A stretch of 64,000 bases of DNA from Parabacteroides sp. PH5-46 (GTDB lineage Bacteria > Bacteroidota > Bacteroidia > Bacteroidales > Tannerellaceae): contig NZ_JARXXA010000006.1 of assembly GCF_029892785.1 (NCBI RefSeq), positions 186,001-250,000 of the forward strand, written 5' to 3'. Of this stretch, positions 8,492 through 18,242 are shown in pieces. The translations under genes were made by a program, and so were the position numbers. The number at the start of each line of letters is the position of its first letter. Position 1 is the first letter of the stretch. A model generated the notes under the pieces. That model searched no databases, was not told the DNA's origin, and saw nothing but the letters and a program-made list of their open reading frames with translations.

Positions 8492-11400
8492 TCAATCGTT
8501 TTTACTTCCGATCAACTCATCGTTTGTATTGATCAGGCCTGATTTGCTAAACTTATCCTGTATACTCTGGAAGATAATGTACAGAGATGGGATCACTAAT
8601 ATCCCGATCATTGTACCTATAAACATACCTCCAATGGCACTGATGCCGATAGATTTGTTACCGATGGCACCGGCTCCCGTAGCCATGGCAAGCGGCATGA
8701 TACCGAAGATGAAAGCAAATGATGTCATCAGAATAGGACGCAGACGGGCTACGGCTCCGTTAACGGCAGCGTCTACAATACTCATGCCCTGCTGCCGTCG
8801 CTGAATGGCATACTCCACAATCAGAATAGCATTCTTGGCCAGCAAACCGATCAACATGATCAGTGAAATCTGTACATAGATATTATTAACGATACCTGTA
8901 CCCATCGTCATACCAATGAAGATAAAGATAAATACTCCCGAAAGACCTATCGGCAATGACAGGATTACTGCCAGCGGAATGATATAGCTTTCGTAAAGGG
9001 CACAGAGCAACAGGTAAACAAAGATGAGGCAGAGCAGGAAGATCATGTATGTCTGTCCACCACTCTTTACTTCTTCACGTGTCATCCCGGAGAAGTCATA
9101 ACCGAACCCTTGCGGAAGGGTTTGGGCGGCTACCTCCTCTACAGCATTCAGCACGTCTCCGGTACTGTAGCCATCCAGAAAGTTAGGGATAATCGTCACG
9201 CTCATCGACGAATACATGTTAAAGCGGTTCAGCATCTGCGGAGCTGTTATATCTGTAATGGTAAGGAACTCTGTGATGGGAGCCATCTCGCCGGAGGAAG
9301 TTCTGATGTAATAACGGCCCAGGTCTTCCAACTTGCTGCGATACTCCGGTGCTGCCTGCACCATTACCCGGTACTGTTTTCCATACAGGTTGAAATTCGA
9401 GATATACATACTACCCACATAAGCCTGTAAGGTACTCATCACCTGGTTGAGGGTCAGCCCGGCTTCCTTTATCTTCGGCATATTCGCTTCCAGCAGTTTT
9501 TGCGGAAAGCTCGGGTTGAAGGTCGTCATAGCCATGGTTACCTCATCCCGCGCCTGCATGGCAGCCAGGAATTGGTTGGTAATGCCATAAAAGACGTTGA
9601 CGTCGCCTCCGGTACGGTCTTGCATCTGCATTTCCACCCCGTTACTTAGTCCAAATCCCTGCAAGGTTGGAGTTCCCATGAAGATAAAGGTGGCATCTTT
9701 GATAAAAGCCGTTTTATTTTTCAGGATATTCGCTACTTCGTTGGTCGTTATCTTACGCTTATCCCAAGGATCCATTTTAATCATGATGGTAGCATACGAA
9801 CTACCCACACCACTCATAAAGTTTACACCTGTAATGTTCATTACATAATGCACATGTTCAATCTCTTCAGCCATGCGAATCACCTGGCTTACGACAGAAT
9901 CTGTTCTCTCCAGGGAAGAGCCCGGTTGCAAAGTGATCATTCCCATTACACCTCCACTGTCTTCCTGAGGCACAAAGCCTGTAGGTATTATTTTCATCAA
10001 GCCGAACAAAACCGCAGAGGCTACGGCGATGATCATAACAGTTATCCAGCGGTGATTCTTCTTTCCCAGAAAAAGCAAAGTGGATTTGTAGGCGTTGGTA
10101 AAGGATGTGAAGTATTTATTAAATCCGTTGTAAAACCCTTGAAGCGGACTCTTCTTCGCATGCTCTTCCTCTTCTTTGGATTTCAGGAAGAGGGCACAAA
10201 GCGCCGGACTCAACGTAAGCGCATTAACAGCGGATATGATGATAGATATAGCCAGAGTAAGCCCGAATTGTTTGTAAAACACCCCGGATGTACCTCCGAT
10301 AAAGCTCACCGGGATAAACACGGCAGCCATTACCAATGTGATGGATACAATGGCAGGAGCAATCTCCTTCATTGCTATCAGGGTAGCTTCCTTGGCACTT
10401 TTTACTCCGGTATCTAACTGGGCATGCACGGCTTCGACGACAACTATGGCGTCGTCTACCACAATTCCGATGGCGAGAACCAAAGCAAACAAGGTGAGTA
10501 AATTGACCGAGAAGCCAAACAACTGAAGGAAGAAGAAAGTTCCGATAATCGCCACCGGCACGGCAATGGCCGGAATAAGCGTAGAACGGAAGTCCTGCAG
10601 GAATATGAATACCACAAGAAACACCAACAAAAAGGCCTCAATTAGCGTAGTAACAACCTTTTTGATAGAGGCGCTCAGGAATTCATTGGCGTCCATTATG
10701 TAGCTGATCTCCAGCCCCGGAGGCAGGATCTCCTCTGCTTTCTTCAACTCTGCCTTTATATTGTTGATTACTTCCTGGGCATTTGATCCAGCAGTCTGGT
10801 TGATACCGATAGATACCGCCTGTTTCCCGTTCAAATAGGAGATAACCGTGTAGTTAAGCGCTCCAAGTTCTACGTCTGCCACATCTTTTACCCTCAGGAT
10901 ATGGCCGTTTTCGGAACGGATGATAACATTGCCGAATTCTTCAGCAGACTTTAGGCGCCCGGTGTACTTCAGTGTGTATTGGTACGTCTGGTCGCTGTTC
11001 TGTCCCAACTCTCCGGGAGCAGCATCCATGTTTTGCTCTTGCAGGGAAGCGATTACTTCCGTAGGGCTCAATTTGTACGAAGCCATCACATCCGGCTTGA
11101 ACCAGATACGCATAGAGTAATCTCGCGCTCCGTATACGTTCGCGTCACCCACACCTTTAACACGCTTTATTTGCGGCAAGATGTTGATGTTTGCGTAGTT
11201 TTGTATAAATGTATTGTCGTATTCCGGATTGTCGGACGAAACCGAGATCATAAGAATCGTACTACTCTGAGATTTTCTTACTGTCACCCCGATTTGTGTC
11301 ACCTCCTGCGGAAGCAGGGACGTGGCCCGGGCTACGAGGTTCTGTACGTTTACGGCTGCGATGTCCGGGTTAATCCCTTGCTCAAAGTAAACCTGGATTG

Positions 11401-11665
11401 TTCCTGAGCCATTATTGGATGCAGAAGAGGTCATGTATGTCATTCCCTCCACTCCGTTGATAACTTCTTCCAGTGGTATGATAACACTATTCATCACCAC
11501 ATCGGCGTTTGCTCCCGGGTAACTGGCAGACACATACACCGTGGGTGGCGCAATATCAGGGTACTGCTCTACCGGCAGCGTGGCAACCCCTATTACCCCC
11601 AAAACAACAATCAGAATAGATATAACGGTGGATAATACGGGTCTCTCTATAAATGTTTTCAGCAT
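8492..11665 (-). CDS. RND multidrug efflux inner-membrane transporter (HAE1 / AcrB-MexB type)
   Basis: 1057 aa, full length for an AcrB-like pump. Start MLKTFIERPVLSTVISILIV is the canonical first helix. The proton-relay pair is present in the fourth helix (GIVVDDAIVVVEAV, around residue 405), along with VEQYPDIAPPTVYVSASYPG, the GFVPQEDSGG junction after TM7 and RLRPILMTSFAFIFGIMPLA in the C-terminal half. HAE1 pumps export hydrophobic drugs and detergents; the lack of heavy-metal-type sequence argues against CusA. It follows the membrane-fusion gene by 20 nt and overlaps the outer-membrane gene region, forming one tripartite pump. Confidence 0.97.
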   Translation of the reverse strand: MLKTFIERPVLSTVISILIVVLGVIGVATLPVEQYPDIAPPTVYVSASYPGANADVVMNSVIIPLEEVINGVEGMTYMTSSASNNGSGTIQVYFEQGINPDIAAVNVQNLVARATSLLPQEVTQIGVTVRKSQSSTILMISVSSDNPEYDNTFIQNYANINILPQIKRVKGVGDANVYGARDYSMRIWFKPDVMASYKLSPTEVIASLQEQNMDAAPGELGQNSDQTYQYTLKYTGRLKSAEEFGNVIIRSENGHILRVKDVADVELGALNYTVISYLNGKQAVSIGINQTAGSNAQEVINNIKAELKKAEEILPPGLEISYIMDANEFLSASIKKVVTTLIEAFLLVFLVVFIFLQDFRSTLIPAIAVPVAIIGTFFFLQLFGFSVNLLTLFALVLAIGIVVDDAIVVVEAVHAQLDTGVKSAKEATLIAMKEIAPAIVSITLVMAAVFIPVSFIGGTSGVFYKQFGLTLAISIIISAVNALTLSPALCALFLKSKEEEEHAKKSPLQGFYNGFNKYFTSFTNAYKSTLLFLGKKNHRWITVMIIAVASAVLFGLMKIIPTGFVPQEDSGGVMGMITLQPGSSLERTDSVVSQVIRMAEEIEHVHYVMNITGVNFMSGVGSSYATIMIKMDPWDKRKITTNEVANILKNKTAFIKDATFIFMGTPTLQGFGLSNGVEMQMQDRTGGDVNVFYGITNQFLAAMQARDEVTMAMTTFNPSFPQKLLEANMPKIKEAGLTLNQVMSTLQAYVGSMYISNFNLYGKQYRVMVQAAPEYRSKLEDLGRYYIRTSSGEMAPITEFLTITDITAPQMLNRFNMYSSMSVTIIPNFLDGYSTGDVLNAVEEVAAQTLPQGFGYDFSGMTREEVKSGGQTYMIFLLCLIFVYLLLCALYESYIIPLAVILSLPIGLSGVFIFIFIGMTMGTGIVNNIYVQISLIMLIGLLAKNAILIVEYAIQRRQQGMSIVDAAVNGAVARLRPILMTSFAFIFGIMPLAMATGAGAIGNKSIGISAIGGMFIGTMIGILVIPSLYIIFQSIQDKFSKSGLINTNDELIGSKND

Positions 11666-11685
11666 TGTGTTATGTTTTTAATCAT

Positions 11686-12801
11686 CTACTTAACCGTAAT
11701 TTTTTTCCCGTTGAAGAGGGTTACTATCCCGTCGGTCACAACTTTGTCTCCTTGTTCAAGCCCTTCGGTTACAGCATAGTTTTTTCCGTCAGGAAGGGGA
11801 ACGACAGAAATTACTTTCTGCACAACAGAATCTCCCTGTACCTTGTAAACTAATATCTTGTCTTGCTGAGCAAAGGTTGCTTTCTGAGGAATTGTTACCA
11901 CGTTTTCCAGTATCCGGGGGATAGAAATCGTTCCACTTGTTCCGCTTCTCAACATCCCTTGGGCATTAGGGAACTCTACTCTGAAGTTAGCTGTTCCGGT
12001 AGTTACATTAACCGTTCCGGTAATGGTTTCAATCTTTCCTTTCTCGGGATATACGGTGCCGTCGGCCAGAGTCAGCGTAATTTCCGGGGCATTTTTGATC
12101 TTTTCAGCTTGCGTGTTTCCTTCCAGATTGCCGAGGAATTCAGCCAGCATTTTCTCGTTCAGCGAAAAATACGCAAAGACATTGCTCGTATTTGCTACAG
12201 TAGTCAGTACATTCTGCTTGTCTACTAAGCTACCCTGGCGGTATGGAATGGCACCAACCACTCCGTCAACCGGACTGCTTACGTTTGTCCAGCCCAAGGT
12301 GGCCTTAGCATTCGTAAGGGAGGCCTCGGCCTGAGCTTTTGCCGCCAATGCCGTAGTGTAGGTGTTCTGATGTGTTTCCAATTGCACTTTGCTGACGATA
12401 CCCTTCTCGGCCAACGGTGCAATCCGGTCTACATTCAGCTTGGCTGTGTTAACCTGTGCTTCTGCACTCCGCAGGGCTGCCTGAGCAGTAGTCATAGCTT
12501 GTTCGGATTGTGGAGAGTTGATCTTAAAGAGCGATTGCCCCTTCTTTACTACGGAACCTTCGTCTATATAGATTGCGTCAATAAACCCTTCCACGCGCGG
12601 ACGGATTTCAATATCTTCTTTACCTCGTATGGTTACCGGATAAATGGTTTTCAGTTCAGCATTTTGCATGCTAATGGTCATCGTAGGGTACTCTTGAGAG
12701 GCGGTAACACTACCGCCTGTATCTGACTTCTTACCACAAGAAATCATGACAAGAAGAGCCGCTGCTCCCCAAATAAGATTTTTCACATTCATTTTTAGCA
12801 T
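11686..12801 (-). CDS. RND efflux periplasmic adaptor lipoprotein (membrane fusion protein)
   Basis: 371 aa. Lipobox LVMISC near residue 22, then the HlyD/AcrA pattern: barrel-sandwich half IYPVTIRGKEDIEIRPRVEG, lipoyl-like YIDEGSVVKKGQSLFKI, an alpha hairpin rich in Ala/Gln (about 90-165), the second lipoyl half WTNVSSPVDGVVGAIPYRQG, a beta barrel with FRVEFPNAQGMLRSG, and a membrane-proximal domain to LFNGKKITVK. It bridges the RND pump and the outer-membrane channel. It starts 5 nt after the LytTR regulator gene, linking regulator and pump in one transcript. Confidence 0.95.
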   Translation of the reverse strand: MLKMNVKNLIWGAAALLVMISCGKKSDTGGSVTASQEYPTMTISMQNAELKTIYPVTIRGKEDIEIRPRVEGFIDAIYIDEGSVVKKGQSLFKINSPQSEQAMTTAQAALRSAEAQVNTAKLNVDRIAPLAEKGIVSKVQLETHQNTYTTALAAKAQAEASLTNAKATLGWTNVSSPVDGVVGAIPYRQGSLVDKQNVLTTVANTSNVFAYFSLNEKMLAEFLGNLEGNTQAEKIKNAPEITLTLADGTVYPEKGKIETITGTVNVTTGTANFRVEFPNAQGMLRSGTSGTISIPRILENVVTIPQKATFAQQDKILVYKVQGDSVVQKVISVVPLPDGKNYAVTEGLEQGDKVVTDGIVTLFNGKKITVK

Positions 12802-12806
12802 TTCTA

Positions 12807-13586
12807 TTACAAGTTCAACTTTTCTTTTAATAATTTGTAGCCATTGCTACTTGCCTTAAGACTTGTGCCGTCTTTTAACTTAACCTGGTAGCTTTCTTTC
12901 CCAAACAACTCAACACGAACAATGTAGTTAGTGTTTATGATTGTTGAGCGATGGATACGCACAAAAGTCGGAGGCAGATGCAATTCAAAGTGTTTCATAG
13001 TTTGCTCTTTTATAAACTGCCCCGAATCGGCGAACAAAGTTACATAATCTCCGCTTGCCTGAAGATAAAAAAGTTGATTAATTTGAATGATATGTATCCG
13101 CCCTCCGTCTTTAACGGATATCCGGTCTATCAATTCTTTAGCTTCCGTTTGTGGCACTTCTTCCTGCTTGATTGGCTCAAAGGGCTCGGGCTCTTCTTTC
13201 CCCTGAATGGTATACCATTGCAGCAGGATAATCCAACATAATAGTCCGAAAAAGAAACGTAGCGGAAGGCTTTTGATAAAGGCTTCTTGTGTAGCCAAGT
13301 CGGACAAGGAAAGAACCGAATAGGTAACACCTAGACAGAAAGCCTGAACCAACAAGGCTACAACAATCTGTGCCTGCCATACTTTTACAAAGGCCAGCAT
13401 ATACCAGCCGGCATATCCGGCCAACGCCAATAGTGTGATGGATAATATACTATCTACTACAGCGGGTGATGGTGAATACCCTGCATACATTACAAGCAAT
13501 CCCCATTGTACAACCATAGCAAGCAGTATAAGGATACTACCCGCCAGTTTGCTTTCCAGTGAAGTTGTAAAGGGATGTTCTTGCAT
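12807..13586 (-). CDS. Membrane-anchored LytTR-family transcriptional regulator
   Basis: 259 aa. The first about 120 residues hold four hydrophobic helices (for example LAGSILILLAMVVQWGLLVM), and the last about 105 are a LytTR DNA-binding domain (GGRIHIIQINQLFYLQASGD, then TMKHFELHLPPTFVRIHRST and IINTNYIVRVE). There is no receiver domain, so it is not a classical two-component regulator; the membrane part may sense the signal directly. It sits between a LiaF-like membrane protein (4 nt) and the pump adaptor, and probably controls this operon. Two identical 9-mers spaced 21 bp (14419-14448) upstream of the operon fit LytTR operator geometry. Target and signal are inferred. Confidence 0.88.
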   Translation of the reverse strand: MQEHPFTTSLESKLAGSILILLAMVVQWGLLVMYAGYSPSPAVVDSILSITLLALAGYAGWYMLAFVKVWQAQIVVALLVQAFCLGVTYSVLSLSDLATQEAFIKSLPLRFFFGLLCWIILLQWYTIQGKEEPEPFEPIKQEEVPQTEAKELIDRISVKDGGRIHIIQINQLFYLQASGDYVTLFADSGQFIKEQTMKHFELHLPPTFVRIHRSTIINTNYIVRVELFGKESYQVKLKDGTSLKASSNGYKLLKEKLNL

Positions 13587-13590
13587 GGGA

Positions 13591-14334
13591 TCAGTTTTTT
13601 ATCTCAAGTCCGCTGAATGTTATGTCTCCCCGGATAATCAACTGTTGGTCGTAATCAATCGTCTGCGCTGCATAGCGTTTATCGTCGCATCCGCCCAAAG
13701 TTGTATTCGTTTGGCATACAACATTCCAATGTGAGGGGATAAATAGTTGGACTCCCCCGAAAGAGCAGTCTACATCTATATATGTTTGAGGAGCATCGAG
13801 GGATGTCTTGCGCAGGTCTAATACTGCCGAGCCGAACGAAACATCAATATCTGCGCCACGGAATACAGGGTCTAATACGATGTGTTTAACATTTCCGAAA
13901 CTAACGTCGGCTTTTACAAATCCGTTCTCCGAAGTTCCTTCTGTGCGGGTGAAATTGTCGTGATGCTTGTGATGAAAGGAGTGGGATTTGAAAAATAAAT
14001 GTTTAATCAGCATAACGATTCCAACGATAATGAAAATGGCCGGCCAATACATGTGAAACCATTGTCTGTCTATGCCGGAAACTACCGGGACCAGGAAGAA
14101 GCCACCCACAGCCAGCATAATCAAACCAGAGGTGAATTGTTGTTTGATGAGATGTGTAATCCCAATTACGATTAGTAACATCTGCCAGGAAATTACAATC
14201 CGGAATATATGTGGATCTACCCATCCCAGATTACGTCCGAGGATCATTACTCCGACTACAATAAAGGCCAGAGCTGTTACTATTGCATTCAATTTACGAT
14301 GCCCGAAAACATGCGTTTGCTTATTCATGTCCAT
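13591..14334 (-). CDS. LiaF-like four-helix membrane protein
   Basis: 247 aa. Four transmembrane helices in the first about 115 residues (LNAIVTALAFIVVGVMILGR; MLLIVIGITHLI; GLIMLAVGGFFLVPVV; YWPAIFIIVGIVMLI), a His-rich loop (HSFHHKHHDNF), then a beta-strand domain with repeated VSFGNVKHI / VSFGSAVLDL / CSFGGVQLF motifs as in the C-terminal part of LiaF/DUF5668-type proteins. LiaF proteins modulate envelope-stress sensors. Here the adjacent regulator gene encodes its own membrane domain, so a sensor-regulator pair is plausible. It is the first gene of the efflux operon. Confidence 0.85.
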   Translation of the reverse strand: MDMNKQTHVFGHRKLNAIVTALAFIVVGVMILGRNLGWVDPHIFRIVISWQMLLIVIGITHLIKQQFTSGLIMLAVGGFFLVPVVSGIDRQWFHMYWPAIFIIVGIVMLIKHLFFKSHSFHHKHHDNFTRTEGTSENGFVKADVSFGNVKHIVLDPVFRGADIDVSFGSAVLDLRKTSLDAPQTYIDVDCSFGGVQLFIPSHWNVVCQTNTTLGGCDDKRYAAQTIDYDQQLIIRGDITFSGLEIKN

Positions 14335-14360
14335 ACTATAATTTATTAAAGATTATGAGG

Positions 14361-14391
14361 TAAAAGTAAGGGGCATTATCCCCCTTGGCAA
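14361..14391 (-). promoter_or_regulatory. Promoter candidate for the LiaF-LytTR-RND operon
   Basis: On the minus strand TTG (14391-14389), 20 nt, then TACTTTTA (14368-14361), a near match to TAnnTTTG. It is 27 nt upstream of the first start codon. Confidence 0.5.
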
Positions 14392-14418
14392 TAGCTAAGC
14401 GATTATCTACAGGTGTTT

Positions 14419-14448
14419 CCCGACAAATGACCGATTTTCCCCGACAAA
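14419..14448 (-). promoter_or_regulatory. Candidate LytTR operator: two identical 9-mers 21 bp apart
   Basis: On the minus strand TTTGTCGGG occurs at 14448-14440 and again at 14427-14419, identical in all nine positions and separated by 12 nt. LytTR proteins such as AgrA are known to bind pairs of about 9-bp direct repeats with 12-13 bp between them. The pair lies about 28 bp upstream of the -33 element of the operon that encodes a LytTR protein. Binding is inferred. Confidence 0.5.
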
Positions 14449-14487
14449 AAACTCCCCCATTGGTTTAGCGATGGAGGAGTTTTTTTA
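14446..14487. terminator. Bidirectional intrinsic terminator after sdhB
   Basis: Arms ACTCCCCCAT (14451-14460) and ATGGAGGAGT (14471-14480) pair with one mismatch around a 10-nt loop. A run of seven T follows on the plus strand and five T on the minus strand. It lies 18 nt after the sdhB stop and so ends the sdhCAB transcript. Confidence 0.8.
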
Positions 14488-14504
14488 GTTACATGTCAGA
14501 TTAT

Positions 14505-15260
14505 TTAATCTTGTAATTTGGCTTTAATAAATTCCCGGTTCAAACGAGCAATGTTTGATATAGAAACATCTTTCGGACATTCGGCTTCGCAGGCGCGGGT
14601 GTTGGTACAGTTTCCAAAGCCCAGTTCATCCATTTTCGCTACCATTGCTTTGGCGCGACGGGCAGCTTCCACTTTTCCTTGCGGCAGCAGAGCCAACTGG
14701 CTTACCTTGGCCGAAACAAACAACATGGCAGAACCGTTTTTACAAGCAGCGGCACAAGCTCCACAACCGATACAAGCGGCAGCATCCATGGCCAGGTCTG
14801 CATCTTTTTTAGGAATAGGAATTGCATTTGCATCAGGAATCCCTCCTGTATTAACGGAAACAAAACCTCCTGCCTGCATGATCTTATCGTAAGCATAACG
14901 GTCTACCATCAGGTCGCGGATTACCGGGAAGCCTGCCGAGCGCCAGGGCTCGATAGTAATAGTAGCACCATCATCAAACTTACGCATGTGCAGCTGACAA
15001 GTAGTAATGCTTGTGTCGGGGCCGTGAGGATGTCCGTCTATATATAGAGAGCACATACCACAAATACCTTCGCGACAATCATGGTCGAACACCACCGGCT
15101 CCTTGCCTTCATTAATCAATTGCTCATTCAGGATATCAAGCATTTCAAGGAAAGAAGTGCCTTGTGAAATGTCTTTCAGTTGGAAAGTCTCGAAAGCACC
15201 TTTTTCTTTCGGTCCTTTCTGACGCCAGACTTTCAGTGTGATATTTATATTTTTATCCAT
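14505..15260 (-). CDS. sdhB: Succinate dehydrogenase/fumarate reductase iron-sulfur subunit
   Basis: 251 aa. N-terminal 2Fe-2S ferredoxin domain with [12 protein letters not shown] (Cys at about 62, 67, 70 and 88), then a C-terminal domain with [14 protein letters not shown] (about 163-173) and [17 protein letters not shown] for the 4Fe-4S and 3Fe-4S centres. It passes electrons between the flavoprotein and the menaquinone site in the membrane subunit. Gene order C-A-B with a single cytochrome b subunit is the Bacteroides/epsilonproteobacterial type, which in anaerobes usually works as a fumarate reductase. Starts 26 nt after sdhA. Confidence 0.97.
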   Translation of the reverse strand: MDKNINITLKVWRQKGPKEKGAFETFQLKDISQGTSFLEMLDILNEQLINEGKEPVVFDHDCREGICGMCSLYIDGHPHGPDTSITTCQLHMRKFDDGATITIEPWRSAGFPVIRDLMVDRYAYDKIMQAGGFVSVNTGGIPDANAIPIPKKDADLAMDAAACIGCGACAAACKNGSAMLFVSAKVSQLALLPQGKVEAARRAKAMVAKMDELGFGNCTNTRACEAECPKDVSISNIARLNREFIKAKLQD

Positions 15261-15286
15261 TGTTGAATTTTTTTGAAGTTGAAAGA

Positions 15287-17227
15287 TTAATTTTTGTAAT
15301 TTCTTTGCTGACGAACGACAAACTCATAATCCAGTGCTTCTTTGAGCATTTCCGGGTCTTTGTCTTCTCCCTTGTATTCCCAGCAGGATACATAAGAGAA
15401 TTGGTCGTCGTGGCGAAGAGCTTCACCGTCTTCCGTTTGATGTTCTTCACGGAAGTGTCCGCCGCAGGATTCTGCCCTGTCGTAAGCGTCGTGAGCCATT
15501 AGCTCGCCTATCTCGATAAAGTCGGCCAGGCGCAAGGCTTTTTCAAGCTCAACGTTCAGGTCGGCAGGATTACCCGGTATGCGAACATTACTCCAGAACT
15601 CTTTCTTCAGGTCTTTCAACATCTTGACTGCTTCTTTCAAACCTTCGGCATTACGTGCCATACCCACATGATCCCACATGATATGTCCCAGTTCCTTGTG
15701 GATACTGTCTACCGAGCGCTTGCCTTTAATAGCCATCAGGCGGTTGATGCGGTCTTGGATATTCTTTTCAGCTTCAACAAATTCAGGAAGATCTACGCTG
15801 AAGCGTGGTACCTGAATCTGGTCGGCCAGATAGTTTTGAATAGTATAAGGTAATACGAAGTATCCGTCTGCCAAACCTTGCATCAAAGCAGATGCTCCCA
15901 AGCGGTTTGCTCCGTGATCGGAGAAGTTGGCTTCACCAATGGCGAACAAGCCGGGGATAGAGGTCATCAGTTCATAATCTACCCAAAGGCCACCCATTGA
16001 ATAGTGAAGAGCCGGATAAATCATCATCGGAGTTTCGTATGGATTGTCATCTACAATTTTTTCGTACATCTGGAAGAGGTTTCCATAGCGTGCTTCTACC
16101 ACGTCTCTACCCAAACGGTTGATTGCTTCTGCAAAGTCAAGATATACAGCTTGTCCTGCTCCTACACCAAAACCGGCATCGCAGCGTTCTTTAGCGGCAC
16201 GGGATGCCACGTCGCGCGGAACCAGGTTACCGAATGCCGGATAGCGGCGTTCCAGATAGTAGTCGCGTTCTTCTTCTTTCAGTTCAGTAGGCTTTTTCTT
16301 TCCTGCACGGATGGCTTCTGCGTCTTCTTTCTTTTTCGGAACCCAGATACGTCCGTCATTACGAAGAGACTCCGACATCAATGTCAGTTTAGACTGGAAT
16401 TCGCCATGTACCGGGATACAAGTCGGGTGGATCTGCACCATACAAGGGTTGGCAAAGTAAGCTCCTTGTTTGTAGCACTGCCATGCAGCCGAACCGTTAG
16501 ATGCCATCGCGTTGGTAGACAGGAAGAATGTGTTTACATATCCTCCGGTAGCTACTACTACAGCATGAGCAGCAAAACGTTCAACCTTACCGCTTACCAA
16601 GTCGCGAGCAATGATACCACGGGCACGTCCGTCTACCTTTACTACATCCAGCATTTCGTGACGGGTGTACATTTTTACTTTCTTCAAACCGATCTGACGG
16701 CTCAGAGCAGAGTAAGCGCCCAGCAATAATTGCTGTCCGGTCTGTCCACGGGCATAGAACGTACGGGATACCTGTGCACCTCCGAACGAGCGGTTGTCAA
16801 GCAAACCTCCGTATTCGCGGGCAAAGGGAACACCTTGTGCCACACATTGGTCGATAATAGAGTTGGCTACCTCTGCCAGACGGTAAACGTTGGCTTCGCG
16901 TGCACGATAGTCACCCCCTTTGATTGTATCGTAGAACAGACGGTAAACAGAGTCGCCGTCATTCTGATAGTTCTTTGCAGCATTAATACCTCCCTGTGCA
17001 GCAATAGAGTGTGCGCGGCGAGGAGAATCCTGTATACAGAAGTTCAACACATTGAACCCCATTTCGGCAAGTGAAGCGGCAGCAGAAGCGCCAGCCAGTC
17101 CCGTACCTACAACAATGATGTCGAGGCGACGTTTGTTTGCCGGATTTACCAGTTTCTGATGAGCTTTATAATTGGTCCACTTTTCGGCCAAAGAACCTTG
17201 TGGTATTTTTGAATTTATCTGAGTCAT
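15287..17227 (-). CDS. sdhA: Succinate dehydrogenase/fumarate reductase flavoprotein subunit
   Basis: 646 aa. FAD-binding [20 protein letters not shown] near residue 35, the covalent-FAD His segment [29 protein letters not shown] at the substrate side and [20 protein letters not shown] in the C-terminal FAD contact. It interconverts fumarate and succinate at the cytoplasmic face and joins the Fe-S subunit. In fermentative Bacteroidales this is the electron sink leading to succinate and propionate, for which the cobalamin adenosyltransferase at 5683 could supply cofactor; that link is inference. Confidence 0.97.
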   Translation of the reverse strand: MTQINSKIPQGSLAEKWTNYKAHQKLVNPANKRRLDIIVVGTGLAGASAAASLAEMGFNVLNFCIQDSPRRAHSIAAQGGINAAKNYQNDGDSVYRLFYDTIKGGDYRAREANVYRLAEVANSIIDQCVAQGVPFAREYGGLLDNRSFGGAQVSRTFYARGQTGQQLLLGAYSALSRQIGLKKVKMYTRHEMLDVVKVDGRARGIIARDLVSGKVERFAAHAVVVATGGYVNTFFLSTNAMASNGSAAWQCYKQGAYFANPCMVQIHPTCIPVHGEFQSKLTLMSESLRNDGRIWVPKKKEDAEAIRAGKKKPTELKEEERDYYLERRYPAFGNLVPRDVASRAAKERCDAGFGVGAGQAVYLDFAEAINRLGRDVVEARYGNLFQMYEKIVDDNPYETPMMIYPALHYSMGGLWVDYELMTSIPGLFAIGEANFSDHGANRLGASALMQGLADGYFVLPYTIQNYLADQIQVPRFSVDLPEFVEAEKNIQDRINRLMAIKGKRSVDSIHKELGHIMWDHVGMARNAEGLKEAVKMLKDLKKEFWSNVRIPGNPADLNVELEKALRLADFIEIGELMAHDAYDRAESCGGHFREEHQTEDGEALRHDDQFSYVSCWEYKGEDKDPEMLKEALDYEFVVRQQRNYKN

Positions 17228-17281
17228 AATATTTACTTTCTATGAATGATTACACCTATTCATTTAACTATTTAAAGCCTT

Positions 17282-17968
17282 TTATAGCAGGCTCTTCAGG
17301 TAGAATGCAATGGTTACAAATGCAAACCCTAAACAAATAACAGTGGCGAAGATATTGCCAATAACCTGCCAACGTTTCAACCAGATCGTGTTGTTCCATC
17401 CGATTGTTTGGATAGCACTCCAGAAACCATGTGTTAGGTGGAACCACAAAGCCACATACCAGATCAGATAAAGTACTACGATCACTACATTGCTGAAGTA
17501 GTATTTAATGAACTGGGCTCCTGCCTGTGTAGATACCATGGCACCACCAAGCTCTATCTGATGATGCCCCATTAACTCGGCAAACATCATCTTGTACCAG
17601 AACTGGGCAAAGTGCAGCAATAAGAAGCCTACGACTATCAGCCCCAAAACAAACATGTTTTGCGACGACCACTCAACTGTTTTTGGTCTTGAATTCACAG
17701 CGTAACGGTCGCTTCCGCGTGCTTTGCGATTTTGCAATGTAAGCAGAATAGAGTAACAGATGTGAACAATAAAACCAGCGGCTAACACCAATGTTCCGGC
17801 TACTGCATACCAATTGGAGCCTAAAAGCGAGCAAATCATGTTGTAAGCGTCTTCAGAGAAAACAGCCGTAACATTCATAGCCATGTGAAACAGTAGAAAC
17901 AAAACGAGGAAGAGACCTGATATACTCATTATCAGTTTCTTCCCGATAGAAGAATTAAGTAACCACAT
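17282..17968 (-). CDS. sdhC: Succinate dehydrogenase/fumarate reductase cytochrome b subunit
   Basis: 228 aa with five hydrophobic helices, the layout of the diheme cytochrome b558/FrdC class. Starts MWLLNSSIGKKLIMSISGLF. Candidate heme-ligand histidines are visible in the helices (LFHMAMNV near residue 28, VHICYSI near 70, LLHFAQFWYK near 120 and ALWFHLTHGFWSA near 175). It anchors SdhAB and exchanges electrons with menaquinone. First gene of sdhCAB, preceded by a good promoter at 18042-18072. Confidence 0.95.
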   Translation of the reverse strand: MWLLNSSIGKKLIMSISGLFLVLFLLFHMAMNVTAVFSEDAYNMICSLLGSNWYAVAGTLVLAAGFIVHICYSILLTLQNRKARGSDRYAVNSRPKTVEWSSQNMFVLGLIVVGFLLLHFAQFWYKMMFAELMGHHQIELGGAMVSTQAGAQFIKYYFSNVVIVVLYLIWYVALWFHLTHGFWSAIQTIGWNNTIWLKRWQVIGNIFATVICLGFAFVTIAFYLKSLL

Positions 17969-18041
17969 AAGATAAATAGTTTAAGTTATTTACGTTTGTA
18001 TTTCGATTCCGTTTAATACATTATAATCCAATATAGGAACG

Positions 18042-18072
18042 CAAAGGTATGTTAAAAAGATATATCAAACAA
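18042..18072 (-). promoter_or_regulatory. sdhCAB promoter
   Basis: On the minus strand TTG (18072-18070), exactly 20 nt, then TACCTTTG (18049-18042), a full match to the Bacteroidota -7 element. The 5' leader to sdhC would be about 70 nt. The remaining part of the 17969-18242 gap is AT-rich and holds the divergent promoter below; I see no RNA structure in it. Confidence 0.65.
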
Positions 18073-18203
18073 GCAGAATCAGCGTTTATTTCTTTAAAGT
18101 CATTTTTCATGATGCAACATCTGTAATTACGTCATTTTAGAAATATTTTTTTGTGACATTTATACATTTTGCACAAAAAAACAATATTATAACAAAAAAG
18201 TAT

Positions 18204-18211
18204 TATATTTG
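18204..18211 (+). promoter_or_regulatory. -7 element candidate for the lipoprotein gene at 18243
   Basis: TATATTTG matches TAnnTTTG and lies 32 nt before the ATG. No convincing -33 TTTG is seen at the usual distance, so this is weaker. Confidence 0.4.
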
Positions 18212-18242
18212 TGCTTTGACTTAACCTATTTGAAACAAGAAG

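Noticed and set aside
9848-10417. 189-aa plus-strand reading frame
   Set aside because: Antisense to the RND pump gene; no domain or promoter.
16004-16729. 241-aa plus-strand reading frame
   Set aside because: It lies entirely antisense to sdhA, whose product is unmistakable, and has no recognisable domain.
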